A stretch of DNA of 64,000 nucleotides from Lepidostoma basale (GCA_022606425.2 JAHDVF020000528.1:124001-188000), one strand, 5' to 3'; shown: positions 10,645-20,235, counted from the stretch's first letter. Notes: generated by a model not told the origin, from the sequence alone. A program made the numbers and translations.

Positions 10645-11065
10645 TTTATATAAATTATTATTACTTAATACGAATCAAAACGATGACCTTCGTGGCAGAG
10701 TGGTTACGAGCCCTGACTTCCATGCCAAAGGTCCTGGGTTCGATTCCTGGCAATGGCAGTGTGATTGTCACACTGTCTTTGGTCTGGTGTAGAATTCACG
10801 TGAGAATAAAATGGCGATAGATTGGCTAAAAAATAAATATTGTATACAGTAATTGGGTCCAAACGACCTGTTGTGTACAAAAAAAAATGTTTTGACATGT
10901 TTCGTCTTTCAAAAGCATTATCAAATGTCATTTTTGATAATGCCTTCGAACGGAGAAACATGTCATTCCCACAAATTATACACAAAAAAAACAGATGTTA
11001 TCATTCGTATTAATTATTTGGTATGGAGTTTTACATCATTGTTCAAGAAACAATTTTACAAATTA
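10645..11065. mobile_element. F2 foldback carrying a SINE
   Basis: Left end AATACGAATCAAAACG and right end TTCATTACGATT-type arms frame two facing hammerhead-like cores (minus 10899-10924; plus 10934-10959 with TTGATAATG, stem, GAAACATGTC). A SINE (10682-10885) sits in the left arm. Right end CATCATTGTTCAAGAAACAA at 11034-11053. Confidence 0.65.
10682..10885 (+). mobile_element. tRNA-derived SINE
   Basis: The best preserved tRNA-like head of the family: A box GTGGCAGAGTGG at 10691-10702 and a perfect B box GGTTCGATTCC at 10738-10748, the spacing of an RNA polymerase III promoter. The body contains CACACTGTCTTTGGTCTGG and AATAAAATGGCGATAGATTG, then an A-rich end near 10877-10887. Confidence 0.8.
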
Positions 11066-11405
11066 GTTTATTAACTCTCACCATATAAGTTGAGCGTGCA
11101 AATTATTTCTAAGCAAAGAGTCTGCAGAGAGAAATAAATTATTATTCCGTATAATATATGGACGGCCGAGCATCTCAGATAGCTCTGATGTTTACTTAGT
11201 ATGCGATATGCGTTTATTTCGTTTTCCGTTTTTAGAAAGCGTTATCTTGTTAATATTGTATTAAGAATCGGGGGAAACCCCGCTTAAATTCTGAGTAACT
11301 AAGAATCGCATGTTAATTTTTTTATTACTTAAACATTAATTAAACAACATTTGTAAAATAAAGAAAATCGTGCACTTATCATCGTCATCGCAAACAAAAG
11401 TCTAT
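11066..11405. other. AT-rich non-coding stretch
   Basis: Nothing recognised; GGGGGAAACCCCGC at 11270 is an isolated small palindrome. Confidence 0.4.
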
Positions 11406-11407
11406 TC

Positions 11408-12085
11408 AGCCGCAGATGGCAGTACACAATGGTATTCTTGTACCAACTCTTATGGATAAAAGTGAAACATGGAGCTGGCAAAAAAGGATAAAAGTAGAAT
11501 AAATGCAATAGAAGTGTGATCACTCAGATGAATGTGTGTTAAATGTGTTTATAATAGAGTGTCACGCAAATATAAGAAGTGAATGCATGCAAATGAAAGT
11601 GTTATAAACAAAATAAATAATGAATGAATCGTTGAGATGGTTTGGACACATTAACGAAAAAATTGAAAAAAATATATATCTAAATGACGTAAACGGAACT
11701 AGAAATAGAGGACAACCGAGGAAAACGTGGCAAGGTCAAATCGTAATGGAGTACGTGAGAAGTCAGAGAAATCGACGTGCGTGCATGTATGAATGTTGAG
11801 GGATCGAGAGAAGTTTGTCAAAAAATATCAGTGTGGCAGTCTATTTTTTGTGCCTACTCCTTCGGGGAGCAAGCATATTATTTGTTTTAGATTTTTATGT
11901 GGATGTTGGACGATCAAAGTGTGCGCGGGAGGTGCCTATTGGTGGCGATGAGGGTAGCAACCCATCACACCGCATCTGCCGCTGGGCGAACAGAGAAGGA
12001 TGGAGTACCGCATCGGTTAAAGTGTGACAGTCCATAATTTCTGCCAAACCTTTCTGCGTGATGGTTAGTTAGTTAGTTAGTTTTT
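11408..12085 (+). mobile_element. LINE A 3' end copy with internal insert
   Basis: One of the longer copies, starting upstream of the region encoding Val-Pro-Thr-Leu-Met. It is frameshifted throughout. Coding similarity stops at the CCTTCGGGGAG block (11872), then 11881-12014 is unrelated and GC-richer, and the terminal block and tail (12015-12085) are partly repeated, ending in (TTAG)n. Confidence 0.75.
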
Positions 12086-12475
12086 ACTGTAGATTATTTA
12101 TGAATTGACTTCCCATATTAAGCGAAGGCGCGATAAATTCGAATATAAGTATTTTATTTGTTGAATATCGTACTATACTCGTTTTTACAATAAGATCCAT
12201 CGAAATGCAATCGGTAATGGTCACGCAACATTGCTTAAATTGGCAAATATCCAATAGTTTGCGAAATGTTCCGTTTTGTCAAGTCGTCGTTTCAACACGC
12301 GCAGTCGTGGACATTCCACTCGAATGCAAGTACATAATTACAGTCAACAGTTAGCAATTGTTTTACTACACAAAAATAAATCGATTGCTATCATAGAGAG
12401 GACGAACCTCCACACTATATAGACAAGTAATACGTATATATTGTATACAATTAGTCGTTTGAACCCAATTACTGT
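12086..12475. other. Non-coding stretch
   Basis: Nothing recognised. Confidence 0.45.
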
Positions 12476-12552
12476 AAAACTTTAATACTGTTAAAATTTA
12501 AAACACTATTATAATATCACAATTTCTTTTTATTCACTGAGAGTGTCGCGAC

Positions 12553-12922
12553 TCACGGACCAACAGGTAGTAGCGTCTGTTCTCCATGTTAGGAGCGGCT
12601 ACAAACAGCGTCTGTTCCTCATGTTAGAGGCGGCTGAACTCAAACTCACCAACCCACCTGGCAAGCGTGGTGTTTCAATTGCCAAAAACCTTTCAAACAA
12701 ACCATGAACTCGATTTTCAAAGCAGCAATATCCCAGGTGAGTAGAGCAAATTGCTCAAAATCTCACACAAAGGGGTGTCGGTCGGCCACAGAAGAGATGG
12801 GCCGACGATATTGTTGTGGTCGCCGGGAAAAAAATGCATTGAAGCGGCACAGGATAGAGAAAAATGGAGACAGATGGTAGAGGCCTACATCCAGCAGTGG
12901 AGAGAAGGCTAGGAAGAAGAAG
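12553..12922 (+). mobile_element. LINE G1 3' end (RTE-like C-terminus)
   Basis: Plus strand encodes GVGRPQKRWADDIVV, then Ala-Gln-Asp-Arg-Glu-Lys-Trp-Arg and EAYIQQW before a stop and a GAAGAAGAAGAA tail; this is the characteristic last part of many RTE/CR1-type LINE ORFs. It is preceded by non-coding sequence. The tail resumes as CTGAAGAAGAAGAA at 13512-13525 beyond the LINE C insertion. Confidence 0.7.
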
Positions 12923-12924
12923 AA

Positions 12925-13513
12925 TCAAATCAAATCAAATCTGTTTATTTTCTCAAAAGACATTACAAACATTTTTTATAGTTTAAGGCATCTATTGAGA
13001 ACAGGTAAAACATAATAAATATATAATACCAGGAACGCATGAGAGATGGTTCGACATTAGGAATACAAGATACTCTCCAAAATCAAGAGTATTTGTCTTC
13101 TGAACGTACTTTCACGAATATGAAAGACATCGATCTCCGAAGCGATCATGTTCAGCAGTTTGATTGCTCTCCCCACCGGCATCACCAGAGGCAGGTTGGT
13201 TCTGCATGCTGGGAGATAAAACAGTCTGTGCTGACGCTGTCGAAGATAACCATCCGGAACATAAAGATGGATAGCCTCCAAGATGACGGAATTCTCAAAG
13301 AATCCCCTGATAAGTCTGAAGAAATGGGTAAGTGTGCACCCATCCCTTCTTATCTGTAAACTATTGGTCCCCAGCATGTCCAAGAGGAATGCAGTGGGAT
13401 AAAGCCACGGATAGGTACCAAACTCCCTCATGTAGAGATATCTCAGAAATCTTTTCTGAACCCTCTCTAACATGAGCGAGTATCTCGCCTCGTGGGGACT
13501 CCATATCACCGAC
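12925..13513 (-). pseudogene. LINE C: second near-identical copy
   Basis: Minus strand open from about 13515 down to 13057, matching the 5649-6302 copy with only scattered substitutions: same ERVQKRFLRYL core and same ESILYS end. The tail of GATTT repeats (minus strand) is at 12925-12940. The copy is truncated at its 5' side inside the Trp-Ser-Pro-His segment and inserted into the GAA tail of LINE G1. Confidence 0.85.
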
Positions 13514-13538
13514 TGAAGAAGAAGAAGTCGCGACAGCT

Positions 13539-13622
13539 GTTTCACCAACCGATGTTGGCATCATCAGGTGTTACAATAAATTTATTGTTACACCTGATGA
13601 TGCTAACATCGGTTGGCGAAAC
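13539..13622. other. Inverted pair of hammerhead-like cores in F3
   Basis: Plus strand: CTGATGA (13594-13600), T, stem GCTAAC/GTTGGC with loop ATCG, GAAAC (13618-13622), then AGCTGTC. Minus strand: same order with GCCAAC/GTTGGT (13567 down to 13539). All invariant core letters are present. Flanks beyond GTC do not form a convincing local stem I; the long F3 arms pair instead. Confidence 0.4.
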
Positions 13623-13759
13623 AGCTGTCGCGACACTCTCAGTGTATAAAAAGAAATTGTGATAAGTGTTTGAAATTTTAACAGTAATATTGTTGAAGTA
13701 TCATAGTGTTTCGGCCAAAACAATGGACTATGTAAAACATTATTTTTTTGATAATCATG

Positions 13760-13815
13760 ACATATGATAGGTAGCTAATCTATCGCCATTTTACTCTCAC
13801 CCTTGCCACCCTGCC
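13760..13815 (-). mobile_element. SINE body fragment
   Basis: GATAGGTAGCTAATCTATCG followed by CCATTTTACTCTCAC is the reverse complement of the SINE 3' body; the head is missing. Confidence 0.5.
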
Positions 13816-14364
13816 TCGAAGATCGACTTCTCGACTTCTCTGCATCCCTAGCACGAGAATTATAAAAAATTCATGTTATTGGTCATGCCATGTTTTCGTC
13901 GGTATTCCTTAATTTCGTAATCCATTTCGTAACATTCACGTATCAGTCAATATGTTATCGTTCATTTACACGAGTTCAAACCGTCATTTAATCCCTTCTA
14001 AAATCTGAAATCGGCATTCTATCATGCAAAGATTAGCCCCTAATAAATATCAATTACCGCCAAGAATAATAGACAAGATATCATTAATTATGATAATAAT
14101 AATCTGAGTATAATAATAGGTAATATGTGATGATAATGGACCGAGGATATTACGACATGTTGCAGACAACAACGGAGGGACTGATATGGTCATGTCCAAA
14201 GAATGGACTCCACCAGACTCTCCTATATTGCACTACATTAATAGCTTCATGGGAATCGTCCTTATCTGGGAAAGGACATCTGGGAAACCATCTTACGGGA
14301 GGAACAACCCTGAGGAAAACCCGCATAGGTAGCAAGGAACAAGTATAATGTTTTTCACAAATTC
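13816..14364. other. Decayed repeat-like stretch
   Basis: 14190-14340 resembles, in both strands, the LINE B' segment that encodes His-Asn-Gln-Pro (AATGGACTCCACCAGACTCT) but is too decayed to delimit. Otherwise nothing recognised. Confidence 0.35.
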
Positions 14365-15235
14365 ACATTATGATGAATTTAAAGATAGCATGTTCACAGC
14401 GGAAGGCCGAACGGGACAGTCGAAAGAAAGGGTTGGGTGCGGGTGACAAAGTGAATAGAGCTTTAAAAGTAATTATTGTTAATATGATTGACGACCTTCG
14501 TGGCAGAGTGGTAAGAGCTCTGACTTCCATACCGAAGGTCCCGAGTTCGATTCCCGGCGATGGCAGTGTGATTGTCACACTGTCTTTGGTCTGGTGTAGA
14601 ATTCACGTGACAATAAAATGGCGATAGATTGGCTACCTATCCCATGTCATGTGAATCATCAATATAATAGCTAAAAATAATGTGTATACTGTAATTGGGT
14701 TCAAGCGACCTGTTGTATACAAGAAAAAAAATATATATATATATATTTCAATGAAAACGAAAATCGCCGTTCACAATTAAGTTATGATTCCATCCCTTAT
14801 GGATGGAAGCGAAGCATAGAACTGGCAGAAGAAATATGAGAGCCGAATTAATATACCATAGTAGAGATGAGATTCGATTCATGACAGAATTTCAAATAGG
14901 TACTGATACCAGGAAGAAAAAGAGAAAAGGAATATTATGAACAAAATCAGAAAAGGCTCTCTCCGTCGGTTTAGACATATTGAACGCATGGATGAAGAAA
15001 GTATACGTCACTAAACTATGTTAAAGGAGTTCGGAGTCAAAGAGGACCGAGAAAAACATGACATGACAATATTAATCCAATTTATAAAATAGGCTGTTTT
15101 ATCAGTTGAAAATATCGACATGCATGTTTTACTCAATGTATGGATGAAGAGGAATCTGGAGAGGTTTATCGTGATAGAGTATAATGTGTGAGGAAACGGC
15201 GAGATTACTGTTACTGTGAATTTCTTAGTTAGCAA
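14365..15235 (+). mobile_element. LINE A copy interrupted by a SINE
   Basis: The left piece (14365-14488) encodes a Met-Phe-Thr-Ala-Glu-Gly-Arg-Thr-like start and GDKVNRALKVIIV, the reverse-transcriptase end region seen also at 26300-26400. After the SINE the ORF resumes (14748 on: Ala-Val-His-Asn, Met-Asp-Gly-Ser-Glu-Ala, Ile-Arg-Lys-Gly-Ser-Leu-Arg, Ile-Glu-Arg-Met-Asp) and decays toward 15235. Many stops. Confidence 0.7.
14489..14747 (+). mobile_element. tRNA-derived SINE inside LINE A
   Basis: Starts GACCTTCGTGGCAGAGTGGT (A box), B box GAGTTCGATTCC at 14542-14553, body with CACACTGTCTTTGGTCTGG and AATAAAATGGCGATAGATTG, ends with A-rich and (AT)n sequence. It splits a LINE A reading frame whose two sides match intact copies. 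Confidence 0.8.
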
Positions 15236-15429
15236 TGTAAATTCTATAAATTATATCACCCGGTTTACTTCTTCCAATAAAAATTAAATCGTTTTTAAAT
15301 ATAATAAACCGCTATTAAATAGCTTTTTTTCAAAATAGCTGTGTAAATAAACAAATAATCAATTTAAAAAAAAAATGAAAAATTATTTTTAAAATGTATA
15401 AATATAATATTTAGTTAAAATCCAATTAC

Positions 15430-15490
15430 GTTTGTGTCTTCGACCGGTTTCGGCAGCCCGTTGCCATCTTCTGGTGGATTTTGTGAGATT
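15430..15490 (-). other. Hammerhead-like motif, diverged
   Basis: Minus strand: CAGAAGA (U to A at the second position), T, stem GGCA/TGCC, GAAAC at 15451-15447, followed by CGGTC. The substitution would be expected to inactivate a hammerhead. Confidence 0.35.
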
Positions 15491-15507
15491 TAAACAAAAT
15501 ATATATT

Positions 15508-15645
15508 ATCGACGCGCGTGCATGACACGATGTATGAATGTTGAGGAAGCGAGAGAATATGTCAGGAATGAAAATTGTGACAGTCCATTCTTTCTGCCTA
15601 TTCCTTCGGGGAGACGGCGTGATGGTTAGTTAGTTAGTAAGTTTG
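15508..15645 (+). mobile_element. LINE A 3' terminal fragment
   Basis: Encodes RRACMTRCMNVEEAREYV and the terminal block, then TGATGGTTAGTTAGTTAG. 5'-truncated just before the Arg-Arg-Ala-Cys-Met segment. Confidence 0.8.
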
Positions 15646-15659
15646 TTATATTTTATACA

Positions 15660-15808
15660 TATATGCGTGTATGACTCGTTGTATGAATGTGGAGGAAGTT
15701 AGAGAGGTGTCCCAGGATTAGAGTAGTGTGGCGGTCCATTCTCTCTGCCTACCCCTGCGGGGAAACGGTGTGATAGTTATGTGTTTTGTTTGTTTGTTTA
15801 TAAATTAT
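15660..15808 (+). mobile_element. LINE A 3' terminal fragment, (TTTG)n-type tail
   Basis: Same terminal coding block as the previous fragment (Cys-Met-Thr-Arg-Cys-Met-Asn-Val), but the tail is GTTTTGTTTGTTTG rather than (TTAG)n. Confidence 0.7.
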
Positions 15809-16420
15809 TTACAATGAACTTCTACCATGAAATTTCAAATAACACGAAAAGTTCAAAATATTATACATTTTTGTTAAATATTTTTTTATTACAATTGTTT
15901 AACTCTAATTCGTAATTTTTTTAACACCTAAAGACGACAAGATATGATATACAAACAGTTGTCGCGACAATTTCAAAATTATTAAATTAATTGTAATTGT
16001 ATGATAATTATTACAACAGTGTTTAAAAATTAAAAGAGTCAATTAATAAGTTTGTATTTCTCTTTATAACAGCTTAACACATAACCATACTATCATAATC
16101 TATCGTATTGTCACAGTTTAATATTCACAGAACGACGTACACAGGTGTATGTAGAAAATATCCCTTTATGCAATATGTGTCAACGTGTTAAGTAAGCACA
16201 TTCAACTAATTCAATCAGTCATTGTTCAGGGTCCATTCAAATCATCCCGAGAAATACGGAGCACGTTCCTGTATCTTACAATGTACAGAGGTGTTCAACT
16301 TAATAGACTCGGGGCCTAAACATTATTTCCCTAAAATATGTAAAAACTACTAGCTAATGCCCGACAAGGGTTACAATACCTTTTTCAATTGTTTTTAAGA
16401 TTATCAAATGATATAACTAA
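15809..16420. other. AT-rich non-coding stretch
   Basis: Nothing recognised beyond a TTGTCGCGACAA palindrome at 15959-15970, similar to the GTCGCGAC of F3. Confidence 0.45.
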
Positions 16421-16439
16421 AATCTCTTGGTGGAAGTTC

Positions 16440-16605
16440 ATTTTAAATAATAATTAAATAAAACGACGTTTTTTTATAACTACTTCCACATTTGTCTTTA
16501 TTTCGACAGTGACAGACTGGTGACCAGACCATGCCAGCGAAATAAAGACAAATGTGGAAGAGGTGAAAAAAATTCCTTCGTTTTATTTAATTTTTATCAA
16601 TTATT
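16440..16605. mobile_element. Foldback element F6
   Basis: The arms TTCCACATTTGTCTTTATTT (16485-16504) and AAATAAAGACAAATGTGGAA (16540-16559) are perfect complements. The outer AAATAAAACGACG and TTCGTTTTATTTAA also pair. The apex CTGGTGACCAGACCATGCCA then GCGAAAT resembles a strongly altered hammerhead-like core. Confidence 0.65.
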
Positions 16606-16777
16606 TTTGTTTGAAATAGATACACATATATTGGTTGTACCCAATTGATTTCTTGCTAGGTATGCTGTAATGCCAATCATTATACGAACTATTCATTTGG
16701 GTATTCTTTTTTTCAACTAATTCGTGGTCGAATACATTACTCGTATATTTTGAATGACTTGACTTAATTCTATGTTC

Positions 16778-17000
16778 GCCATACTTTGTGTTTTAGATGT
16801 TTTATTTGTCTTTTTACAACACTATTAAAAGTACATATCAGACATGTTTCGGACAACCAATCCTTCTTCAGTGATACATATTTAAAATATTTTAAATGTG
16901 TATCTTTATAATCAATGAAGAAGAATTGGTTGTCCGAAACATGTCTGATATGTACTTGTTTATTAAATTGTTTACTTGACTTTGTTTGTCCCCGACAATT
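16778..17000. mobile_element. Foldback element F1, copy 2
   Basis: Left end CGCCATACTTTGTGTTTTAG is the inverse of the right end of copy 1. Two inverted cores flank a short AT-rich centre: minus strand 16841-16871 and plus strand 16914-16945. Arms pair through CATATCAGACATGTTTCGGA. Confidence 0.75.
16832..16880 (-). other. Best hammerhead-ribozyme-like motif
   Basis: Minus strand: stem I side TATGTATCA (16880-16872); CTGAAGA (16871-16865); one extra A; stem GGAT/GTCC with a 5-base loop; GAAAC (16850-16846); ATGTC (GTC at 16843-16841); then TGATATGTA (16840-16832), which pairs with the first side in nine consecutive pairs (two G-U). The order stem I, CUGANGA, stem II, GAAA, tiny stem III, GUC is that of a hammerhead. 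The unpaired base after CUGANGA is non-standard. Confidence 0.45.
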
Positions 17001-17485
17001 AACTGCGACAACGGCAAGATAGTTAGTTTCACCTGCCACTGTGTATAACCAATCTACCTTGGGAAATGCCGGTGGGCAGGGCAATAATTCTTCTTAACTA
17101 CATCTCTTCGGAGAAACATTTTTCACGATATTAAGGGTACCCTTAGAAAATGAATGAATTCATTTCACATGTTTTTATTTTATTTCTATTTTGTAATTGT
17201 TCCGTATCTTTTTTGTGTCAATTTTTTTTTTGTCAAGATTTGACAATGTACCGTTAGGTTTATGATATTTAAAATTAAAACACAAAAAAGACAAATTTAC
17301 ATATACAAAAAAAATCTCGATGATTTTATTTTGTTCCGTAAAATAATTTGGAAAAAGTTCATTCGAGTGCTTTGGGGTATTCAATACTTTTAATCTTTCC
17401 ATCTTCTGCAAATAATTTTTTTTTTCGGGTGTCCTACTTGTAAACACGCAACATATAAATGCTCATATGAAAAGCCTATGTTTTC
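17001..17485. other. Non-coding stretch
   Basis: Contains AT-rich open frames on the minus strand (16770-17084 and 17175-17447) with no domain; the first overlaps the F1 hairpin and is chance. Confidence 0.45.
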
Positions 17486-17489
17486 CAGA

Positions 17490-17597
17490 TTCAAGTCACA
17501 TGAATTCTATACCATACTAAAGACAGTGTGTGAAGTGAATCGAACCCGGGACCTTCGGTGTAGCAGTCATGGCTCTTGCCACTCTGCCACGAAGGTC
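17490..17597 (-). mobile_element. tRNA-derived SINE, head portion
   Basis: Minus strand: head with A-box-like CGTGGCAGAGTGGCAAGAGC (17594 downward) and B-box-like GGGTTCGATTC, then the TAGAATTCATGTGA body start. The 3' body is truncated. Confidence 0.7.
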
Positions 17598-18030
17598 GAC
17601 AGTAATTATTTCTAGATTTGAATTGAATATAAATTGCTCTTACTTGACAATCTCTGTCATCCAACTGTGTATGTCATACGGGTTCAATATATTGTCTAAA
17701 CCACTGTTTTTGGTTTACATTGCAACACTTAAACATTCAACACAATCAAACAAATGCCATTCTCAGACACAAACATATTTCCAAACAAAGATTCGAAATT
17801 CTAGGAACTATGTGTAGTTTTAAAATGGCGTTAAATTGTTTCAATTACGATCTGAAATATAGGGTGACTAATTAACGTTAATTTGCATCGACGAGCAAAG
17901 AAATTAAAACATATACCTCTCTAAGGTCAGTAGCTACATTATGTATCAAATACGTAGCAACATTATATCATATGCGAAACATTTTGAATTATTTATTCTT
18001 TTTCTATTCCATTTACACCATTAACGTCTA
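17598..18030. other. Non-coding stretch
   Basis: An 82-codon plus-strand frame (17569-17817) starts inside the SINE and has no domain. Nothing else seen. Confidence 0.4.
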
Positions 18031-18032
18031 CT

Positions 18033-18520
18033 TTTATGTATGGAAGCGAAGCATGGAACTGGCAGAAGAAGGATAAAAGTAGAATAAATGCAGTAGAAAT
18101 TAGATCACTTAGACGAATGTGTAGAAACTCTGTTTGATAGGGTGTCAAATGAAAATATAAGAAGTGAATGCGGTGCGAATGATGGTGTTATGAACAAAAT
18201 AATGAAAGGATAATTAAAATGGTTTGGACACACGGAAATAATGAATGAAGAAAGAATGTAAAAAAATTATATGTGTACGATGTAAATAGAACTAGAAATA
18301 GAGGAAGAGCGAGGAAAACGTGGCACGATCAAATAAATCAAATATTGAATGTCAGCCATGTAAGGAGTCAGAGAAATCGACGCGCGTGCAAGACACGATG
18401 TATGAATGTTGAGGAAGCGAGAGAAATATGTCAGGAAAGAAAAGTATGGCAGTCCATTCTTTCTGCCTACCCCTTCGGGGAGACGGCGTGATGGTTAGTT
18501 GGTTAGTTAGTTACGTCTAC
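18033..18520 (+). mobile_element. LINE A 3' end copy
   Basis: Starts at the Met-Tyr-Gly-Ser-Glu-Ala-Trp-Asn-Trp segment (TATGTATGGAAGCGAAGCAT). A 72-codon open frame (18273-18491) contains KTWHDQINQILNVSHVRS and ends LSAYPFGETA, then a TGATGGTTAGTTGGTTAGTT tail. One of the best preserved termini. Confidence 0.85.
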
Positions 18521-18567
18521 TTTATTCGCCAATTATTTCTTGCCATTTGTTCAAAGCATATTTATTG

Positions 18568-18905
18568 TAAATAACTAATCATTACGCCTTCCCCCCGAAG
18601 AGGTTGGCAGAAAGAATGGACTGCCACACTTTTCTTCCTCGACATACTTCAATCGCTTCCTCAACATTCATTACATACATCGTGTCATACGCACATTTTC
18701 GATTTCTCAGACTCCTCACACGGCCGACATTCAATATTTGATTTATTTGATCGCGTCACTTTTTCCTCTGTCTTCCTCTATTTCTATTTCCATTTACATC
18801 GTCAACATATACTTTTTTTGTCATTCTTTTCTTCATTCATTATTTCCGTGTACTTAAACCATCTTTATGATCCTTTCATTATTTTGTTCTTAACAATTTC
18901 ATTCG
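18568..18905 (-). mobile_element. LINE A 3' end copy
   Basis: Minus strand: terminal block beginning CCCCGAAGAGGTTGGCAGAA at the low-coordinate side, then the usual order back to the region encoding the Ala-Asn-X-Ile-Met stretch near 18900. Short ACTAA tail. Confidence 0.75.
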
Positions 18906-18979
18906 CGCCGCATTCACCGCATATTCTTTTTATTGTTATTAAACATTCATAGAAGAATGTGAGGTAATATGGGTATGAT

Positions 18980-19094
18980 AGAGTATTGAATCTCTTCGTA
19001 GGGGTAGGCAGAAATAATGGATCGCCACACTGTTTTTTCGTGACATACTTTACTCGATTCCTCAACATTCATACATCGTGTCATATACGTACGT
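18980..19094 (-). mobile_element. LINE A 3' terminal fragment
   Basis: Minus strand encodes MTRCMNVEESSKVCHEKTVW and the terminal block; it abuts the (TTG)n tail of the next copy at 19095. Confidence 0.75.
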
Positions 19095-19565
19095 CGACAA
19101 CAACAACAACAACAACAACAAACCATCACGCCGTGGGCAGAGAGAATGGACCGCCACACTACTCTATCCTGACACACCTCTCTAGATTCCTCCATATTCA
19201 TACAACGAGTCATACACGCACGTCGATTCTTCCGACTTCTTACATGACCAATCTTTAAAATTTTCCTCGGTCTACCTCGACTCCTTACTCCTTTTACATC
19301 GTTGACGTATAATTTTTAACCATTTTTTCTCCATCTATGCGCTCCGTATGTCCGAACCAACCCAGCGATCATTTCATAATTTTATTCATAATACCTTCTT
19401 CCGCTCTACATTTCTTTTTTATATCAGCATTTGAAATTCTGTTATACATCGTTCTACACACATACTCGAACGTCTAAGGGACCGAATTTATTCTGCTCTC
19501 ATCCTTCTTTTGCCAGTTCCATGCTTCGCTTCCATACATAAGTGTTGGGACCAGAATTCTCCGAT
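19095..19565 (-). mobile_element. LINE A 3' end copy, (TTG)n tail
   Basis: Minus strand. ACAACAACAACAACAACAAC run at 19098-19120 is the tail. Coding similarity extends back to the Met-Tyr-Gly-Ser-Glu-Ala-Trp segment near 19540. The tail lies exactly at the end of the previous fragment, so this element inserted into it. Confidence 0.8.
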
Positions 19566-19615
19566 ATGGTTATTTTACATCCTATGTAAATTCAGATTCA
19601 ATAAATACATAATAT

Positions 19616-19853
19616 CGTCGGATCAAAGGTAAAAGTGACTTTTAATTTTTTTTTTTTTGCAATTTCTGTATCAGACTTGTAAATTCTACGTCAGAAAATA
19701 ATCACCAAGTGTTTTTATTAAAGAATAACTGTTATTCTTTAATAAATACACTTAGTGATTATTTCCTGACGTAGAATTCACAAGTCTGATACAGAAATTG
19801 CAACAATTTTTTTTTTAAAATGTCACTTAATGAGTTTTACATTTGAACCGACG
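19616..19853. mobile_element. Palindromic MITE F5, copy 2
   Basis: Same element as 8450-8681: begins CGTCGGATCAAAGGTAAAA, ends TTTGAACCGACG, and shares the central palindrome around TAACTGTTA and the arm segment TCTGTATCAGACTTG. Arms differ by a few substitutions and lengths of A/T runs. Confidence 0.8.
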
Positions 19854-20235
19854 ATATATGATTGACATTCGTGTTCACATCCATTATGAGACTACATCAC
19901 AATCAACTGAGATAAATAAGAATCAGCATTTAAAAATGATTCTTCAACATCGGATCAGTTCCCGGTACGAATACAAATTAATAATGGAATAGTTATATGG
20001 GATGCCAAGGTCATACACCTTCATATTTCAAAGCTATGATAGCTAACTATATTCCACAGTTCTATCGCAATGAAATCAAATATCTATGATGTAACAAAAC
20101 ATAATATGCTGTACTCATATTATGTACTCGTATCATTACGTATAATGAAAATAGAACAGTTTTTTTATTTCTGTATCCATCGCTATTTTACCACATATTT
20201 TTGGCATCATCGTGATAAAATAAAATCTGAATTCA
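19854..20235. other. Non-coding stretch
   Basis: Nothing recognised. Confidence 0.5.

Larger units (their letters stand above)
12478..13710. mobile_element. F3 foldback split by two nested retroposons
   Basis: The outer left arm (12478-12552, ending GAGTGTCGCGAC) pairs with the right arm (13627-13705, starting GTCGCGACACTCTCAGTG). GTCGCGAC is duplicated at 12545-12552 and 13527-13534 around the insert 12553-13526. The apex holds two inverted hammerhead-like cores (minus 13539-13567, plus 13594-13622). Confidence 0.75.

Noticed and set aside
19098..19120. CRISPR-like or satellite array in the ACAACAACA runs
   Set aside because: No spacers; each run is a (TTG)n LINE tail on the minus strand.
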